Shown: positions 26,001-32,989, counted from the stretch's first letter. The stretch: DNA of 42,698 nucleotides from Clostridia bacterium (GCA_017414645.1 JAFQLL010000027.1:1-42698), one strand, 5' to 3'. Notes: generated by a model not told the origin, from the letters alone. Program-made: numbers and translations.

Positions 26001-26172
26001 TTTTCTGGGCAAGCTCCTCCAGGGATATGTAAACTCCGTTTTCTGTTGTAATTGTTTCGTTCTGCATACTGTCGCCGTTTACAATTACTTCAACGCCTGC
26101 AGCATAGGCACTAATTGCACCTGTTAAAGTAAAAAATGCTGTTGCTGCTGCGATAATTCTGTTAACCTTCAT
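23062..26172 (-). CDS. Secreted HtrA-like protease fused to a stalk domain and long C-terminal tail
   Basis: 1036 residues; start 26172 follows AAAGGTGAG, while the GTG at 26181 lies inside that site. Signal peptide 1-24, with no lipobox. In order: a half stalk domain (about 27-75), an S1C protease with triad H134/D164/S237, PDZ (about 285-370), a complete copper-amine-oxidase N1 stalk domain (383-505) and a long tail with W-N-W-S-M near 528-532. The tail carries a Glu/Thr-rich linker (about 783-826) with four tandem 4-residue repeats. The next two genes of the operon encode the same architecture as separate proteins. The fused form either arose by joining such genes with loss of the second signal peptide, or is ancestral to them. 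The role is probably envelope proteolysis or sensing; the tail has no family I recognise. Confidence 0.87.
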   Translation of the reverse strand: MKVNRIIAAATAFFTLTGAISAYAAGVEVIVNGDSMQNETITTENGVYISLEELAQKIGADLTWDEATQSARLEISSDKKVVEMIESVSESVVAIVGNYKDSSLSSDAQDYNELYAHGAGAVIDSEGVIITNAHVVKDIQNLTVVFGDGASFPGTVLYVDEISDLALVKINRQNLKPIKFAQEGSLKVGESVVAIGTPLSVNLINSATKGIVSGIGVNIGQHYLFTQSDVAINGGNSGGPLVNMKGELVGINSIKYVGSEIEGMSFSIPVDTINYVLDSFRQYGRVIRPDTGVNMTESWESKIGVPTTKGLTVTSSDNELLMAGDMITHVNGYEVHSIADYNEALKKSFDGKAVEFTYTRGGVSNAVMIEAEADLEKDTDARVEISFTVGNSTLMINGFRVEVETPYIAGAGTTLVPLRVITEAFGATVEWQAEDNTITLTYPENTIVLQAGNTIAKVNGEEVELAVAPEIVGEGVTMVPLRFIAETFGATVDYDGETGRITVVREAEEESGTIKFSTDLPRVGDSYWNWSMLTPTSMMMSDRTLDGTQTEFYDESGDIAIAVVDLENDDEYADYTSEEIFEEIYDEEMYYNFEDLTLSKNEKSTDSLGNPCFRMTGRSKYAYYDTYCVVRDKTVFMVGVYGDIETAPIKTYSNLIESFKVEFAANDEEKEQTYDLSNVDEDGYRPMEDEELKVSCKVPADFSEGYTGYYSVNTLSYVGENDESLSLAVYSKSESVNAESLINSEVEFAKKYYNSEYATISEITQVDADFAENVYMCKITNGEEEIVEEVTEVATEEATEEATEEATEEETISEETETEEEKIEGLVTYMLFFEKGEYVYEMTVVSEKDGGKFFNKVIETLEVKELDEDDMGVLVRPERNFAEKKFSEGDWSFTLNSAWNESYAYEDYASFANTYTTARLYLDITDAKEAGYSSAKSAVEAALKDAQTTYKDKELKVLKSVTQVNLGENSFYTFSIKYTTEDYYGEAVTKYYSAYVMKKGGKFYSFELTEVEQFANAQTKLDVEAALGTFKVEAKQ
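23745..23792 (-). repeat. Four tandem 12-base repeats encoding a Thr-Glu-Glu-Ala linker
   Basis: Four consecutive copies of CTTCTTCAGTAG (plus-strand reading; one copy with a single change) encode repeated T-E-E-A. Such a tract can expand or contract by slippage in multiples of four residues without breaking the frame. Confidence 0.85.
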
Positions 26173-26203
26173 GTTTCTCACCTTTCTTTTTTTCCTATTT
26201 ACA

Positions 26204-26232
26204 ATAATACACCTTTTTCATTTTTCAGTCAA
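26204..26232 (-). promoter_or_regulatory. Promoter of the three-gene protease operon
   Basis: TTGACT (26227-26232) and TATTAT (26204-26209) with a 17-base spacer, about 30 bases before the first start codon. No other good promoter is seen before the second or third gene; the gaps are only 13 and 12 bases. Confidence 0.8.
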
Positions 26233-26253
26233 GCAATTGGCACGGATAACACA

Positions 26254-26288
26254 AAAAACGTGCCGAATAACATGTTCGGCACGTTTTT
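26254..26288. terminator. Terminator of the SLC13-like permease gene
   Basis: A perfect 14-bp stem (26254-26267 with 26275-26288) carries ACGTGCCGAA in its arm and T-tracts on both strands. It follows the permease stop by 2 bases. Confidence 0.88.
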
Positions 26289-26290
26289 CC

Positions 26291-27424
26291 CTATTTTACG
26301 AGGAGCATTACCCCTGTAAGAACTATTACAAACATGAAGTTATACAGTGAAAATTTAATAATATACTCTTTTGTTTTTCCCTTATTTCGTTTTGTGTATT
26401 CGCGCAGAGTAATGAGGCTTGCCAAAGATGCGATAAGGGTTCCTGCACCACCTATGTTCACACCCCATAAAAGCTCACGGTAGTTGTCGGTAAACTGGCT
26501 GAGAAGTATTGCTGAGGGCACATTGCTTATTACCTGACAGGACAAAACGCTGAAAACAAGAGTGTTCTTTTCCAGAAGAAAACCGAAGAATTCTCTCACC
26601 ATTTCAATTCTTGCCATGTTGCCTGCAAAAATGAAAAAGAACACAAATGTCATAAGCAATGGATAATCCACCTTTTTCAGGGCATACTTATCCATGAAGA
26701 ATATGGTTACGGCAATAATAATTGCACCTGTTATGTATGGCACTCCGCGGAAAACCATCATTATGGAAAGAACAAAAAGCAGCAGATATATGGCTGTTTT
26801 CTTGAAGGGCAGCACAATTTCGTCGTCCACAATTTCAAGCTCTTCACTTTTTACAAAAAGACAGCAAACGGTAATCATAACAGTGGCAACCATAAAGGGC
26901 ACTGCCATTATCGCCATAAACTCCCCTGCAGGTATTTCAAACTTTGTGTACAGATACAAGTTCTGCGGATTGCCGAAGGGCGTTAGCATGCCGCCTAAGT
27001 TAGCAGCAATGTTCTGCATTATAAAGGTAAACGCCATGTGTTTTTCCTGGCCCGTTGTTCTTAAAACATAATAGCCAAGAGGCAGGAAGGTTAAAAGTGC
27101 CATGTCGTTTGCAATCAGCATTGAGCCTATAAAGGTTATGTACACAAGCGCTATAATAGCCCTTCTTGTGGTTTTAAATTTCTTTACAATTTCCGATGCA
27201 ATTTTATAAAAAAACCTGAGATTTCTCAAGGCTCTTACAACAGCAAGCACACCGAAAAGGCAGGCTATTGTTTTAAAGTCAATATAACCGAAATATTCCT
27301 TATCGGGCGGTATGATAAAGCAGGTTATAAGTGCCGCAACAAAGGCTATTACGGTAACGGTATTCTTTTTGGAAAATCGGTAGGCTTTTTTCACAGCCTT
27401 TTTTGCAAAAGTTTTTACAGTCAT
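26291..27424 (-). CDS. SLC13/ArsB-NhaD superfamily permease
   Basis: A 377-residue membrane protein with roughly ten hydrophobic spans after a basic N-terminus. Two re-entrant signature regions are clear: T-P-F-G-N-P-Q-N-L-Y and, in the second half, S-N-V-P-S-A followed by N-I-G-G-A-G-T-L. This pattern belongs to the citrate/CitMHS, ArsB and NhaD ion-transporter superfamily. The protein is shorter than typical dicarboxylate carriers (about 430-470), so it may be a compact half-size-loop member; the substrate could be a carboxylate or another anion. The start at 27424 is set by GGGTGAT and by a promoter whose start point falls at that site. It is divergent from the ZIP transporter gene and has its own terminator, so it is monocistronic. 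Confidence 0.8.
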   Translation of the reverse strand: MTVKTFAKKAVKKAYRFSKKNTVTVIAFVAALITCFIIPPDKEYFGYIDFKTIACLFGVLAVVRALRNLRFFYKIASEIVKKFKTTRRAIIALVYITFIGSMLIANDMALLTFLPLGYYVLRTTGQEKHMAFTFIMQNIAANLGGMLTPFGNPQNLYLYTKFEIPAGEFMAIMAVPFMVATVMITVCCLFVKSEELEIVDDEIVLPFKKTAIYLLLFVLSIMMVFRGVPYITGAIIIAVTIFFMDKYALKKVDYPLLMTFVFFFIFAGNMARIEMVREFFGFLLEKNTLVFSVLSCQVISNVPSAILLSQFTDNYRELLWGVNIGGAGTLIASLASLITLREYTKRNKGKTKEYIIKFSLYNFMFVIVLTGVMLLVK

Positions 27425-27428
27425 ATTT

Positions 27429-27469
27429 ATCACCCAAGCGATTTTACCACCAAAATCGCCCTTGGTCAA
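27429..27469 (-). promoter_or_regulatory. Promoter, operator-like palindrome and ribosome binding site of the permease gene
   Basis: TTGACC (27464-27469) and TAAAAT (27441-27446), spacer 17, preceded by TGG (extended -10). A palindrome, GCGATTTT-6-AAAATCGC (27438-27459), covers the -10 box and most of the spacer. The expected start point (near 27434) coincides with GGGTGAT, leaving a leader of about 10 bases. Confidence 0.65.
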
Positions 27470-27542
27470 TACAGCACAAAAATATATTGCCAAAATTTTT
27501 CTTGTGTGATAGAATTTTTATAATAGGAAAGGAGGCGCATTT

Positions 27543-28289
27543 ATGCAGATAGTTGCACTTACTGCTTTAGGCGTGGGTGGCGCCACCGCCATTGGCGCTT
27601 TGATAGGCTTTTTGTTTAAGAATATATCGCACCGTGTATCGGACCTTATTTTATCCTTTGCCGCAGGTGTAATGCTTTCTGCTGCTGTAATAGGGCTCAT
27701 TCTTCCTTCAATGGAATACGGCAATATCGCAATGACGATTGCAGGCATTTTTGCAGGGGCAGTGTTTTTAAATCTTATTGATAAATTTGTTCCTCATCTT
27801 CATAAGCTTACGGGCACAGGCGAAGAAAGCCACCCCGTTAACACAGAAAAGCTCAACAAAATATTGCTTTTCGTTCTTGCTATAGCCATACATAACTTTC
27901 CCGAGGGCATCGCTGCCGGTGTAGGCTTCGGCTCAGGCGACACAAATCAGGCACTTGTTGTTGCAGGAGGCATTGCACTACAGAACATTCCCGAGGGTAT
28001 GGTTATAATTTCGCCTATGCTTTCCGCAGGCATAAGCAAGAGCCGTACATTAATCTGCGCTCTTTTAACAGGTGTTGTTGAGGTTATAGGCACATTCATA
28101 GGCTACGGGGCGGTTTCACTTTCCATTTCCATTCTGCCATTTGCGTTAGCCTTTGCAGGGGGAACAATGCTCTATGTAATAAGCGACGAAATGATTCCGG
28201 AAACACACCACGGTGACGAAAGGCATGTAACCTATGCACTTTTAGCAGGCTTCTGCCTTATGCTCGTAACCGACTTTTTCCTTGGCTAA
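27543..28289 (+). CDS. ZIP-family divalent metal transporter
   Basis: A 248-residue membrane protein with eight predicted spans, preceded by AAAGGAGG with a 7-base gap. The metal-binding helices are clear: H-N-F-P-E-G-I-A in TM4 and Q-N-I-P-E-G-M in TM5, the pair that binds Zn or Fe in ZupT-type carriers. A short histidine-bearing loop (H-L-H-K, E-E-S-H-P) lies between TM3 and TM4. It should import Zn2+, Fe2+ or Mn2+. A TATAAT box at 27519-27524 lies upstream, but I find no convincing -35 box at 17 bases, which may mean that an activator is needed. Rubrerythrin follows 31 bases downstream with no terminator between, so the two are co-transcribed, which suggests iron or manganese supply under oxidative stress. 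Confidence 0.9.
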   Translation: MQIVALTALGVGGATAIGALIGFLFKNISHRVSDLILSFAAGVMLSAAVIGLILPSMEYGNIAMTIAGIFAGAVFLNLIDKFVPHLHKLTGTGEESHPVNTEKLNKILLFVLAIAIHNFPEGIAAGVGFGSGDTNQALVVAGGIALQNIPEGMVIISPMLSAGISKSRTLICALLTGVVEVIGTFIGYGAVSLSISILPFALAFAGGTMLYVISDEMIPETHHGDERHVTYALLAGFCLMLVTDFFLG

Positions 28290-28320
28290 AAATAATATAA
28301 TATATCAGGAGGTCATAAAC

Positions 28321-28857
28321 ATGACAAAATACGCAGGTACACAAACAGAAAAGAACTTGATGGCAGCCTTTTCAGGCGAAAGCGAAGCACGCAACAAATA
28401 TACCTACTTTGCATCTGTTGCAAAAAAGCAGGGTTTTGAACAGATTGCTGCGCTTTTCTTAAAAACAGCCGATAACGAAAAGGAACACGCAAAATTGTGG
28501 TTCAAAGAATTAAACGGCATTGGCGACACAGCCGAAAACCTTGCTTCTGCAGCTGCAGGCGAAAACTACGAATGGACCGACATGTACGAGGGCTTTGCCA
28601 AAACCGCTGAAGAAGAAGGCTTTACTGAACTTGCTGCAAAGTTCCGCCTTGTTGCACAGGTTGAAAAGCATCACGAGGAAAGATACCGCGCACTTTTAAA
28701 GAACGTTGAAACAGCTGAAGTGTTCAAAAAGAGCGAGGTAAAGGTTTGGGAATGCCGTAACTGCGGTCACATTGTAGTGGGCATTGAAGCACCCGAGGTT
28801 TGCCCCACCTGTAACCATCCTCAGGCATACTTCGAAATTCACGCAGAAAACTATTAA
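28321..28857 (+). CDS. rbr: Rubrerythrin
   Basis: A 178-residue cytoplasmic peroxide-reducing protein. The N-terminal four-helix ferritin-like domain carries two E-x-x-H type di-iron motifs (E-K-E-H near residue 53, E-K-H-H near 117). The C-terminal rubredoxin-like domain binds one iron through C-R-N-C and C-P-T-C. It reduces hydrogen peroxide to water with electrons from NADH-linked donors and is a marker of anaerobes. Start 28321 is fixed by AGGAGG 8 bases upstream; the in-frame upstream extension begins inside the preceding gene. It is the second gene of the ZIP-rbr operon and is closed by a strong terminator. No PerR-type box was recognised upstream of the operon. Confidence 0.96.
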   Translation: MTKYAGTQTEKNLMAAFSGESEARNKYTYFASVAKKQGFEQIAALFLKTADNEKEHAKLWFKELNGIGDTAENLASAAAGENYEWTDMYEGFAKTAEEEGFTELAAKFRLVAQVEKHHEERYRALLKNVETAEVFKKSEVKVWECRNCGHIVVGIEAPEVCPTCNHPQAYFEIHAENY

Positions 28858-28867
28858 TATTAAAATT

Positions 28868-28895
28868 GAAAAAGCGTCCATACGGACGCTTTTTC
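28868..28895 (+). terminator. Terminator of the ZIP-rubrerythrin operon
   Basis: AAAAAGCGTCC pairs with GGACGCTTTTT around ATAC, directly followed by the promoter of mntP. Confidence 0.9.
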
Positions 28896-28896
28896 A

Positions 28897-28925
28897 TTGA
28901 CAAATACTACAGCGTGATATAATAT
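28897..28925 (+). promoter_or_regulatory. Promoter of mntP
   Basis: TTGACA (28897-28902) begins just past the terminator. The -10 is either TATAAT (28918-28923, spacer 15) or TAATAT (28920-28925, spacer 17). Confidence 0.65.
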
Positions 28926-28957
28926 TATTTCGATTATTTACATAGGGAGACTTTTAC

Positions 28958-29533
28958 ATGAGCCTGTTAGACTTATTCCTTACCGCAGTTGCCCTTTCCA
29001 TGGATGCATTTGCCGTTGCAATGTGCAAGGGTTTGTCGGTAGGAAAGCCAAATGTAAAGCACAACTTAATAACAGGAGCTTATTTTGGCTTTTTCCAGGG
29101 CTTCATGCCTCTTGTAGGCTATCTTTTGGGAAGGAATTTTCAGAATGTGGTTGAATCCATTGACCATTGGATTGCCTTTTTGCTGTTATCCTTCATAGGC
29201 ATTAACATGATAAAAGAAGCCCTCGGTCATGAAGACGAAAACATGGATGCATCCTTTTCTTTTTCAGCCATGCTGCCTCTTGCAATAGCAACAAGCATCG
29301 ATGCATTGGCAATGGGTGTTTCCTTCTCCTTCTTCCCCGATTTCAGCATTATCCCCGCAATAATTTTCATAGGAGTAACGACCTTTATCCTTTCGGGATT
29401 TGGTGTGTACTTAGGCGGCCACTTCGGCACAAAATACAAGGCAAAGTCTGAATTTACAGGCGGTATAATATTAATACTTATGGGTATAAAAATACTTTTA
29501 GAGCATTTAGGGCTTTTAGTTCTCCCGTTCTAA
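28958..29533 (+). CDS. mntP: Manganese efflux pump MntP
   Basis: A 191-residue membrane protein with six spans and the standard MntP length. The twin signature motifs are present: A-L-S-M-D-A-F-A-V in the first span and A-T-S-I-D-A-L-A-M-G in the fourth, whose aspartates line the Mn2+ path. G-Y-x-x-G-R-N and the C-terminal G-I-I-L-I-L-M-G are also typical. It exports excess Mn2+ from the cytoplasm. The start follows GGGAG with a 9-base gap. It has its own promoter about 35 bases upstream, so the leader is too short for the yybP-ykoY manganese riboswitch that often controls mntP; the mode of regulation is therefore not visible. It lies next to the ZIP-rubrerythrin operon, forming a small metal and oxidative-stress island. 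Confidence 0.95.
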   Translation: MSLLDLFLTAVALSMDAFAVAMCKGLSVGKPNVKHNLITGAYFGFFQGFMPLVGYLLGRNFQNVVESIDHWIAFLLLSFIGINMIKEALGHEDENMDASFSFSAMLPLAIATSIDALAMGVSFSFFPDFSIIPAIIFIGVTTFILSGFGVYLGGHFGTKYKAKSEFTGGIILILMGIKILLEHLGLLVLPF

Positions 29534-29570
29534 GAAAAAAACCTACGCGAAAGCGTAGGTTTTTTTCTTA
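29531..29570. terminator. Bidirectional terminator including both stop codons
   Basis: A perfect 18-bp stem with a GAAA loop. The first three bases are the mntP stop and the last three are the stop of the convergent gene on the minus strand. Confidence 0.9.
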
Positions 29571-30026
29571 GAATTTCTTTTTCATTTCTTCAACGGGAAT
29601 ATATTCTCCATCACCTATTTTCGCCATACTGCCGTCGTTGTTTACATAAACATCAGTTCTTCCTAAACTCTGGTATGCTCTTCTTTGCAAATCTTCTTCA
29701 ACTGATTTTCTGTTAGCTTCCAACGCATTGCGACGAGCTTCATCGGCTTCAACAGACCTTCTTGCACTTTCTTCAACAGATGACCATGCGCTGCCATCAT
29801 TTGCTTCGCCTTCTCTTACAAGCTCTTCCTTTGCTTTCTTTTCTTCATCTGTCTTTGTAATAACAAAATGTGTCATCCATCCGCAGAAAGGTATTATTGC
29901 CGCAATGCTGAATGTAACATTCCATATTACACGAAGGATTTTACCTATAATTGTGTCCGTTCTTGCTATCAGCCCAATAGCAATCCAAGCTGCTATTGCA
30001 ATTAGAACTATTGCTCCTGTTTCCAT
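29568..30026 (-). CDS. Small membrane protein with charged coiled-coil tail, function unknown
   Basis: 152 residues. Two hydrophobic segments at about 5-20 and 34-55 are followed by a long Glu/Lys/Arg-rich helical region (about 60-120) that contains repeated alanine-rich heptads and probably forms a cytoplasmic coiled coil, then a short beta tail. The start has GAGG 7 bases upstream. It lies 41 bases after the stop of the secreted stalk/NPCBM-like gene, with no terminator or promoter between, so the two are likely co-transcribed. I do not recognise a family; a membrane scaffold or sensor-like role would be a guess. Confidence 0.7.
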   Translation of the reverse strand: METGAIVLIAIAAWIAIGLIARTDTIIGKILRVIWNVTFSIAAIIPFCGWMTHFVITKTDEEKKAKEELVREGEANDGSAWSSVEESARRSVEADEARRNALEANRKSVEEDLQRRAYQSLGRTDVYVNNDGSMAKIGDGEYIPVEEMKKKF

Positions 30027-30067
30027 CGTTTAACCTCACTTTCAGACAAAATCTCAATTAAAAACCT

Positions 30068-30787
30068 TTAATCCAACATTACAAATTCTCCCTCGGAGAA
30101 GCCCCAGTCATTATTTGACCATCCTCCATCGGAATGTTGTATTACTTCAATTTTCATTTGAAGTGCACCATTTAAAGGAATAGTGATTTTTTGCGCGACA
30201 TCATCGTAGTTTAACTCTCGAGTGTATGCTATAATTCCATCTACGTATATGTTTAAAGTTGCATCATGAGCATACGTTTCGTTATCATCAATACGACCTA
30301 CCTTAAACGATACACTCTTGTACTTTCCATCAAGATTAAACAATGCTTCACCATTTTCACGCCTTGTTCCTAACACAAATCCATTGGTGTATTTTTTTCC
30401 AGACATTGTGAAAAACTTGTTATCTGCCATTCTGTATTCAGTCCCTTTCTTATACTGATAGGGTCCGCACACATCAAGCCAGTTTTCAGCATCTCCAGGC
30501 TTCACACCAAGATAAACAACCTTTTCTATACCATCCCAGCTGACATCCTTGCCTATTGCATTACCTACTGCACGCACTGGAAGATATGTTGTTCCGTTAT
30601 AAATAAAGGGTTCAACCTTATTTCCTTTAGCATCCTTTGCCTCCACTTCTTCCCCATCAAGATAAATCTTAATATTTGCAAACTCAACTAGAATTGCTTC
30701 AACGGCCTCTTTTGCTATTGTAGGAACACAGCCCAACATTGCAACCAACAATGCACCTGCTACAAATCCTTGTAATCGCTTCTTCAT
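30068..30787 (-). CDS. Secreted protein with stalk domain and NPCBM-like domain
   Basis: 239 residues. The start at 30787 is preferred (AAGGA 8 bases upstream) over ATG 30793. A signal peptide covers about 1-25; M-L-G-C is near its end but is a poor lipobox. Residues about 30-95 form a half copper-amine-oxidase N1 stalk domain (Y-L-P-V-R-A-V-G-N-A-I-G). Residues about 100-239 resemble an NPCBM/NEW2-type carbohydrate-binding beta-sandwich (G-F-V-L-G-T, S-F-K-V-G-R-I-D-D-N, G-G-W-S-N-N-D-W-G). It probably binds a cell-wall or environmental glycan. It is divergent from a small HTH regulator gene with several dyads between them. The same stalk family occurs in the protease operon. Confidence 0.78.
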   Translation of the reverse strand: MKKRLQGFVAGALLVAMLGCVPTIAKEAVEAILVEFANIKIYLDGEEVEAKDAKGNKVEPFIYNGTTYLPVRAVGNAIGKDVSWDGIEKVVYLGVKPGDAENWLDVCGPYQYKKGTEYRMADNKFFTMSGKKYTNGFVLGTRRENGEALFNLDGKYKSVSFKVGRIDDNETYAHDATLNIYVDGIIAYTRELNYDDVAQKITIPLNGALQMKIEVIQHSDGGWSNNDWGFSEGEFVMLD

Positions 30788-30805
30788 AAACATCTTCCTT
30801 TCTAT

Positions 30806-30820
30806 GCATATTAAATATGC
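30806..30820. promoter_or_regulatory. Palindrome downstream of the stalk/NPCBM-like gene promoter
   Basis: GCATATT-T-AATATGC (read on the minus strand), perfect, lies just after the expected start of transcription. A related shorter palindrome CATAT-A-ATATG is at 30841-30851 within the promoter spacer. Both are candidates for repressor binding. Confidence 0.4.
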
Positions 30821-30831
30821 TGTTTTGTAAA

Positions 30832-30861
30832 ATTATAACACATATAATATGATTATGTCAA
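30832..30861 (-). promoter_or_regulatory. Promoter of the secreted stalk/NPCBM-like gene
   Basis: TTGACA (30856-30861) and TATAAT (30832-30837), both perfect, with an 18-base spacer. Confidence 0.75.
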
Positions 30862-30901
30862 TGTTTTTTAAGAGTTTTAGCCTTATTTAATAATCACATA
30901 A

Positions 30902-30923
30902 CGCATCCAATGCGACTTATAAT
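30902..30923 (+). promoter_or_regulatory. Dyad and -10 box of the HTH regulator gene
   Basis: CGCAT-CCA-ATGCG (30902-30914) is a perfect inverted repeat lying 3 bases before TATAAT (30918-30923). No good -35 box is present. The position suits autoregulation by the HTH protein. Confidence 0.45.
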
Positions 30924-30945
30924 ATTATTGAAAGGGGTGTGTTAC

Positions 30946-31284
30946 ATGGACGAGTTAGATGCAAAAATTGAAACGGGTAAAAATTTTATCAGGTCTCGTA
31001 TAACTCAGTTGCGACTAAAAGCCGATGTTTCAGAATACCAGATGAGCTACGATTTAGGGCAAAACCGTGGCTATATTCAGGCTATATCCTCCGGGAAGGC
31101 TATGCCTTCAATGACAGGCTTTCTCAATATATGTGACTATTTTAATATTACTCCACTTGAATTTTTTGACCACACCATAGAAGAACCTGAACTTGTAAAT
31201 GAAATTGTTTCTATTTTGAAAACAATGAACGAAGACGATCTTTTGTTATTAAAGGAAGTCCTCACGCGAATAGCAAAAAAATAA
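30946..31284 (+). CDS. XRE-family helix-turn-helix regulator
   Basis: 112 residues; start 30946 has AAGGGG 8 bases upstream. Residues about 12-75 fold as a Cro/C1-type HTH: R-L-K-A-D-V-S-E-Y-Q-M-S-Y-D-L-G is the first pair of helices and N-R-G-Y-I-Q-A-I-S-S-G-K the recognition region. The C-terminal 35 residues are an acidic, leucine-rich helix (M-N-E-D-D-L-L-L-L-K-E-V) likely to mediate dimer formation. Small proteins of this layout are common in Clostridia and usually act as repressors. It is divergent from the stalk/NPCBM-like gene, and the 158-base region between them holds three dyads, so control of that gene and of itself is a reasonable inference. Confidence 0.85.
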   Translation: MDELDAKIETGKNFIRSRITQLRLKADVSEYQMSYDLGQNRGYIQAISSGKAMPSMTGFLNICDYFNITPLEFFDHTIEEPELVNEIVSILKTMNEDDLLLLKEVLTRIAKK

Positions 31285-31314
31285 ACCTTCGCGGATGCGA
31301 AGGTTTATTTTTTT
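31275..31314. terminator. Bidirectional terminator spanning both stop codons
   Basis: A perfect 18-bp stem with a GGAT loop. The arms cover the HTH gene stop (31282-31284) and most of the DUF1846 gene stop (31313-31315). Confidence 0.9.
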
Positions 31315-32800
31315 ACTTATGGTAAAGTCTCTTATATTCATATTTGGGCGCACAGCTTACGTTTATGCCAAGCCTGCGGAGAAGCATTTCGTCCTCGTCG
31401 GATAAAATTACCGAGAAATATGCATCGCTTCCGCGAAGGTTGGAAAGCTGCTCAATTGCCATTTTGGCAACTGCATCTGTCTGCCCGGACACAGTAAGTG
31501 CCATTAAAACCTCGTCTGTATGAAGTCTGGGGTTTTTATGCTTTAAGTACTTTGTTTTAAGGTCACAAATGGGCTGCAGTACGCTTTCTGCAATCAGTTC
31601 CACCTCATCGGCAATACCTCCCAACGCCTTAAGAGCATTAAGTAAAAGAGCACTTGCCGCACCCAAAGTAGAGCTTGTTTTGCCAGTTACCACTCTTCCG
31701 TCGGGAAGAACCATTGCACCGGCAGGTGCACCTGTTATTTTTTCCTTTTCCATTGCTGCACCAACAGCAGGGAAAATACTTTCTGTTATATCGCTCTGGT
31801 TCATAAGAACCTCTATCTTGCGAACCTGGGTTTCGTTACCCATGCCCTTAAGCCTGCTTACAGCTGCTGCATAGTAACGTCTGAGAATTTCCATTTTTGA
31901 TGCTTCACAGCACACATCATCGTCGATAATGCAGTTACCCACCATGTTAACGCCCATATCTGTAGGCGACTTGTAGGGACAGCTACCCTGAATTTTTTCA
32001 AAAATCGTGCTCAGAACAGGGAAAATTTCAACATCGCGGTTATAGTTAACAGCAGTTTTGCCATAAGCCTCCAGATGGAAGGGGTCAATCATGTTAATGT
32101 CGTTAAGGTCTGCTGTTGCCGCCTCATAGGCAAGGTTAACAGGGTGCTTCAAGGGAATGTTCCATATGGGGAAGGTTTCGAACTTGGCGTAGCCTGCAGT
32201 AACACCGCGCTTGTGTTCATGGTAAAGCTGGCTGAGGCAGGTTGCCATTTTTCCGCTTCCGGGGCCGGGAGCTGTTACAACGATAAGAGAACGTGTGGTT
32301 TCGATATATTCATTCTTACCTAAGCCATCCTCCGACACAATGTAGGGGATGTCGTAGGGGTAACCTTCAATTGGGTAGTGACGGTAGCATTTAATGCCAA
32401 GGCTTTCGAGATGATTTAAAAACACGTTTGCGCTGGACTGATTTGTATAGCGGGTAAGAACAACACTGCCCACGTAAAGCCCAAGCTCACGGAATGTGTC
32501 AATAAGACGGAGCACGTCGTCATCGTATGTGATGCCCAAATCTGCTCTTACCTTGCTGGATTCAATATCTGCAGCGTTTATGGCAATAACAATTTCAAGC
32601 TCATCCTTCATCTGCTGAAGCATGCGCATTTTGCTGTCGGGTTCAAAGCCCGGAAGAACTCGCGACGCATGAAAATCGTCAAAAAGCTTGCCGCCGAACT
32701 CAAGATAAAGCTTGCCGCCGAACTGCGCAATACGACTTCTTATCTGCTCCGACTGCATCATCAGATATTTCTGGTTATCAAATCCAATTTTCTTAGTCAT
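31313..32800 (-). CDS. DUF1846 family protein
   Basis: 495 residues, the full length of this conserved family of Firmicutes. Family-wide motifs are present: I-G-F-D-N-Q-K-Y near the start, F-G-G-K-L-Y-L-E-F-G-G-K-L-F-D-D-F-H-A-S, and a glycine-rich loop G-P-G-S-G-K near residue 200 that resembles a nucleotide-binding P-loop. The biochemical role of the family is not established; structures suggest a nucleotide- or metal-handling enzyme. Cytoplasmic, with no membrane segment. The start follows GAGGGG with an 8-base gap. A TATAAT box lies near 32836 but its -35 partner is weak. The gene is divergent from the NSS symporter gene and convergent with the HTH gene. Confidence 0.9.
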   Translation of the reverse strand: MTKKIGFDNQKYLMMQSEQIRSRIAQFGGKLYLEFGGKLFDDFHASRVLPGFEPDSKMRMLQQMKDELEIVIAINAADIESSKVRADLGITYDDDVLRLIDTFRELGLYVGSVVLTRYTNQSSANVFLNHLESLGIKCYRHYPIEGYPYDIPYIVSEDGLGKNEYIETTRSLIVVTAPGPGSGKMATCLSQLYHEHKRGVTAGYAKFETFPIWNIPLKHPVNLAYEAATADLNDINMIDPFHLEAYGKTAVNYNRDVEIFPVLSTIFEKIQGSCPYKSPTDMGVNMVGNCIIDDDVCCEASKMEILRRYYAAAVSRLKGMGNETQVRKIEVLMNQSDITESIFPAVGAAMEKEKITGAPAGAMVLPDGRVVTGKTSSTLGAASALLLNALKALGGIADEVELIAESVLQPICDLKTKYLKHKNPRLHTDEVLMALTVSGQTDAVAKMAIEQLSNLRGSDAYFSVILSDEDEMLLRRLGINVSCAPKYEYKRLYHK

Positions 32801-32922
32801 TCTCTTCGCCCCTCACCTTTGAAAAATCCGAATGTTATTATATCAAATTTAAATCAATTATAAAAGCCCATTTTTAAAAATTTTTAATTATTTTTTGAAA
32901 ATACTCCTCTTTTGCTATTTTC

Positions 32923-32951
32923 TTGACATTTTACACCCATAATAGTATAAT
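32923..32951 (+). promoter_or_regulatory. Promoter of the NSS symporter gene
   Basis: TTGACA (32923-32928) and TATAAT (32946-32951), both perfect, with a 17-base spacer. Confidence 0.87.
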
Positions 32952-32989
32952 TGGAGTCGTAAAAACTTAATAAAAAAGGAGTTTTGAAA

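Noticed and set aside
28858-28957. Possible yybP-ykoY manganese riboswitch before mntP
   Set aside because: The space is occupied by the rubrerythrin terminator and the promoter; the leader is far too short.
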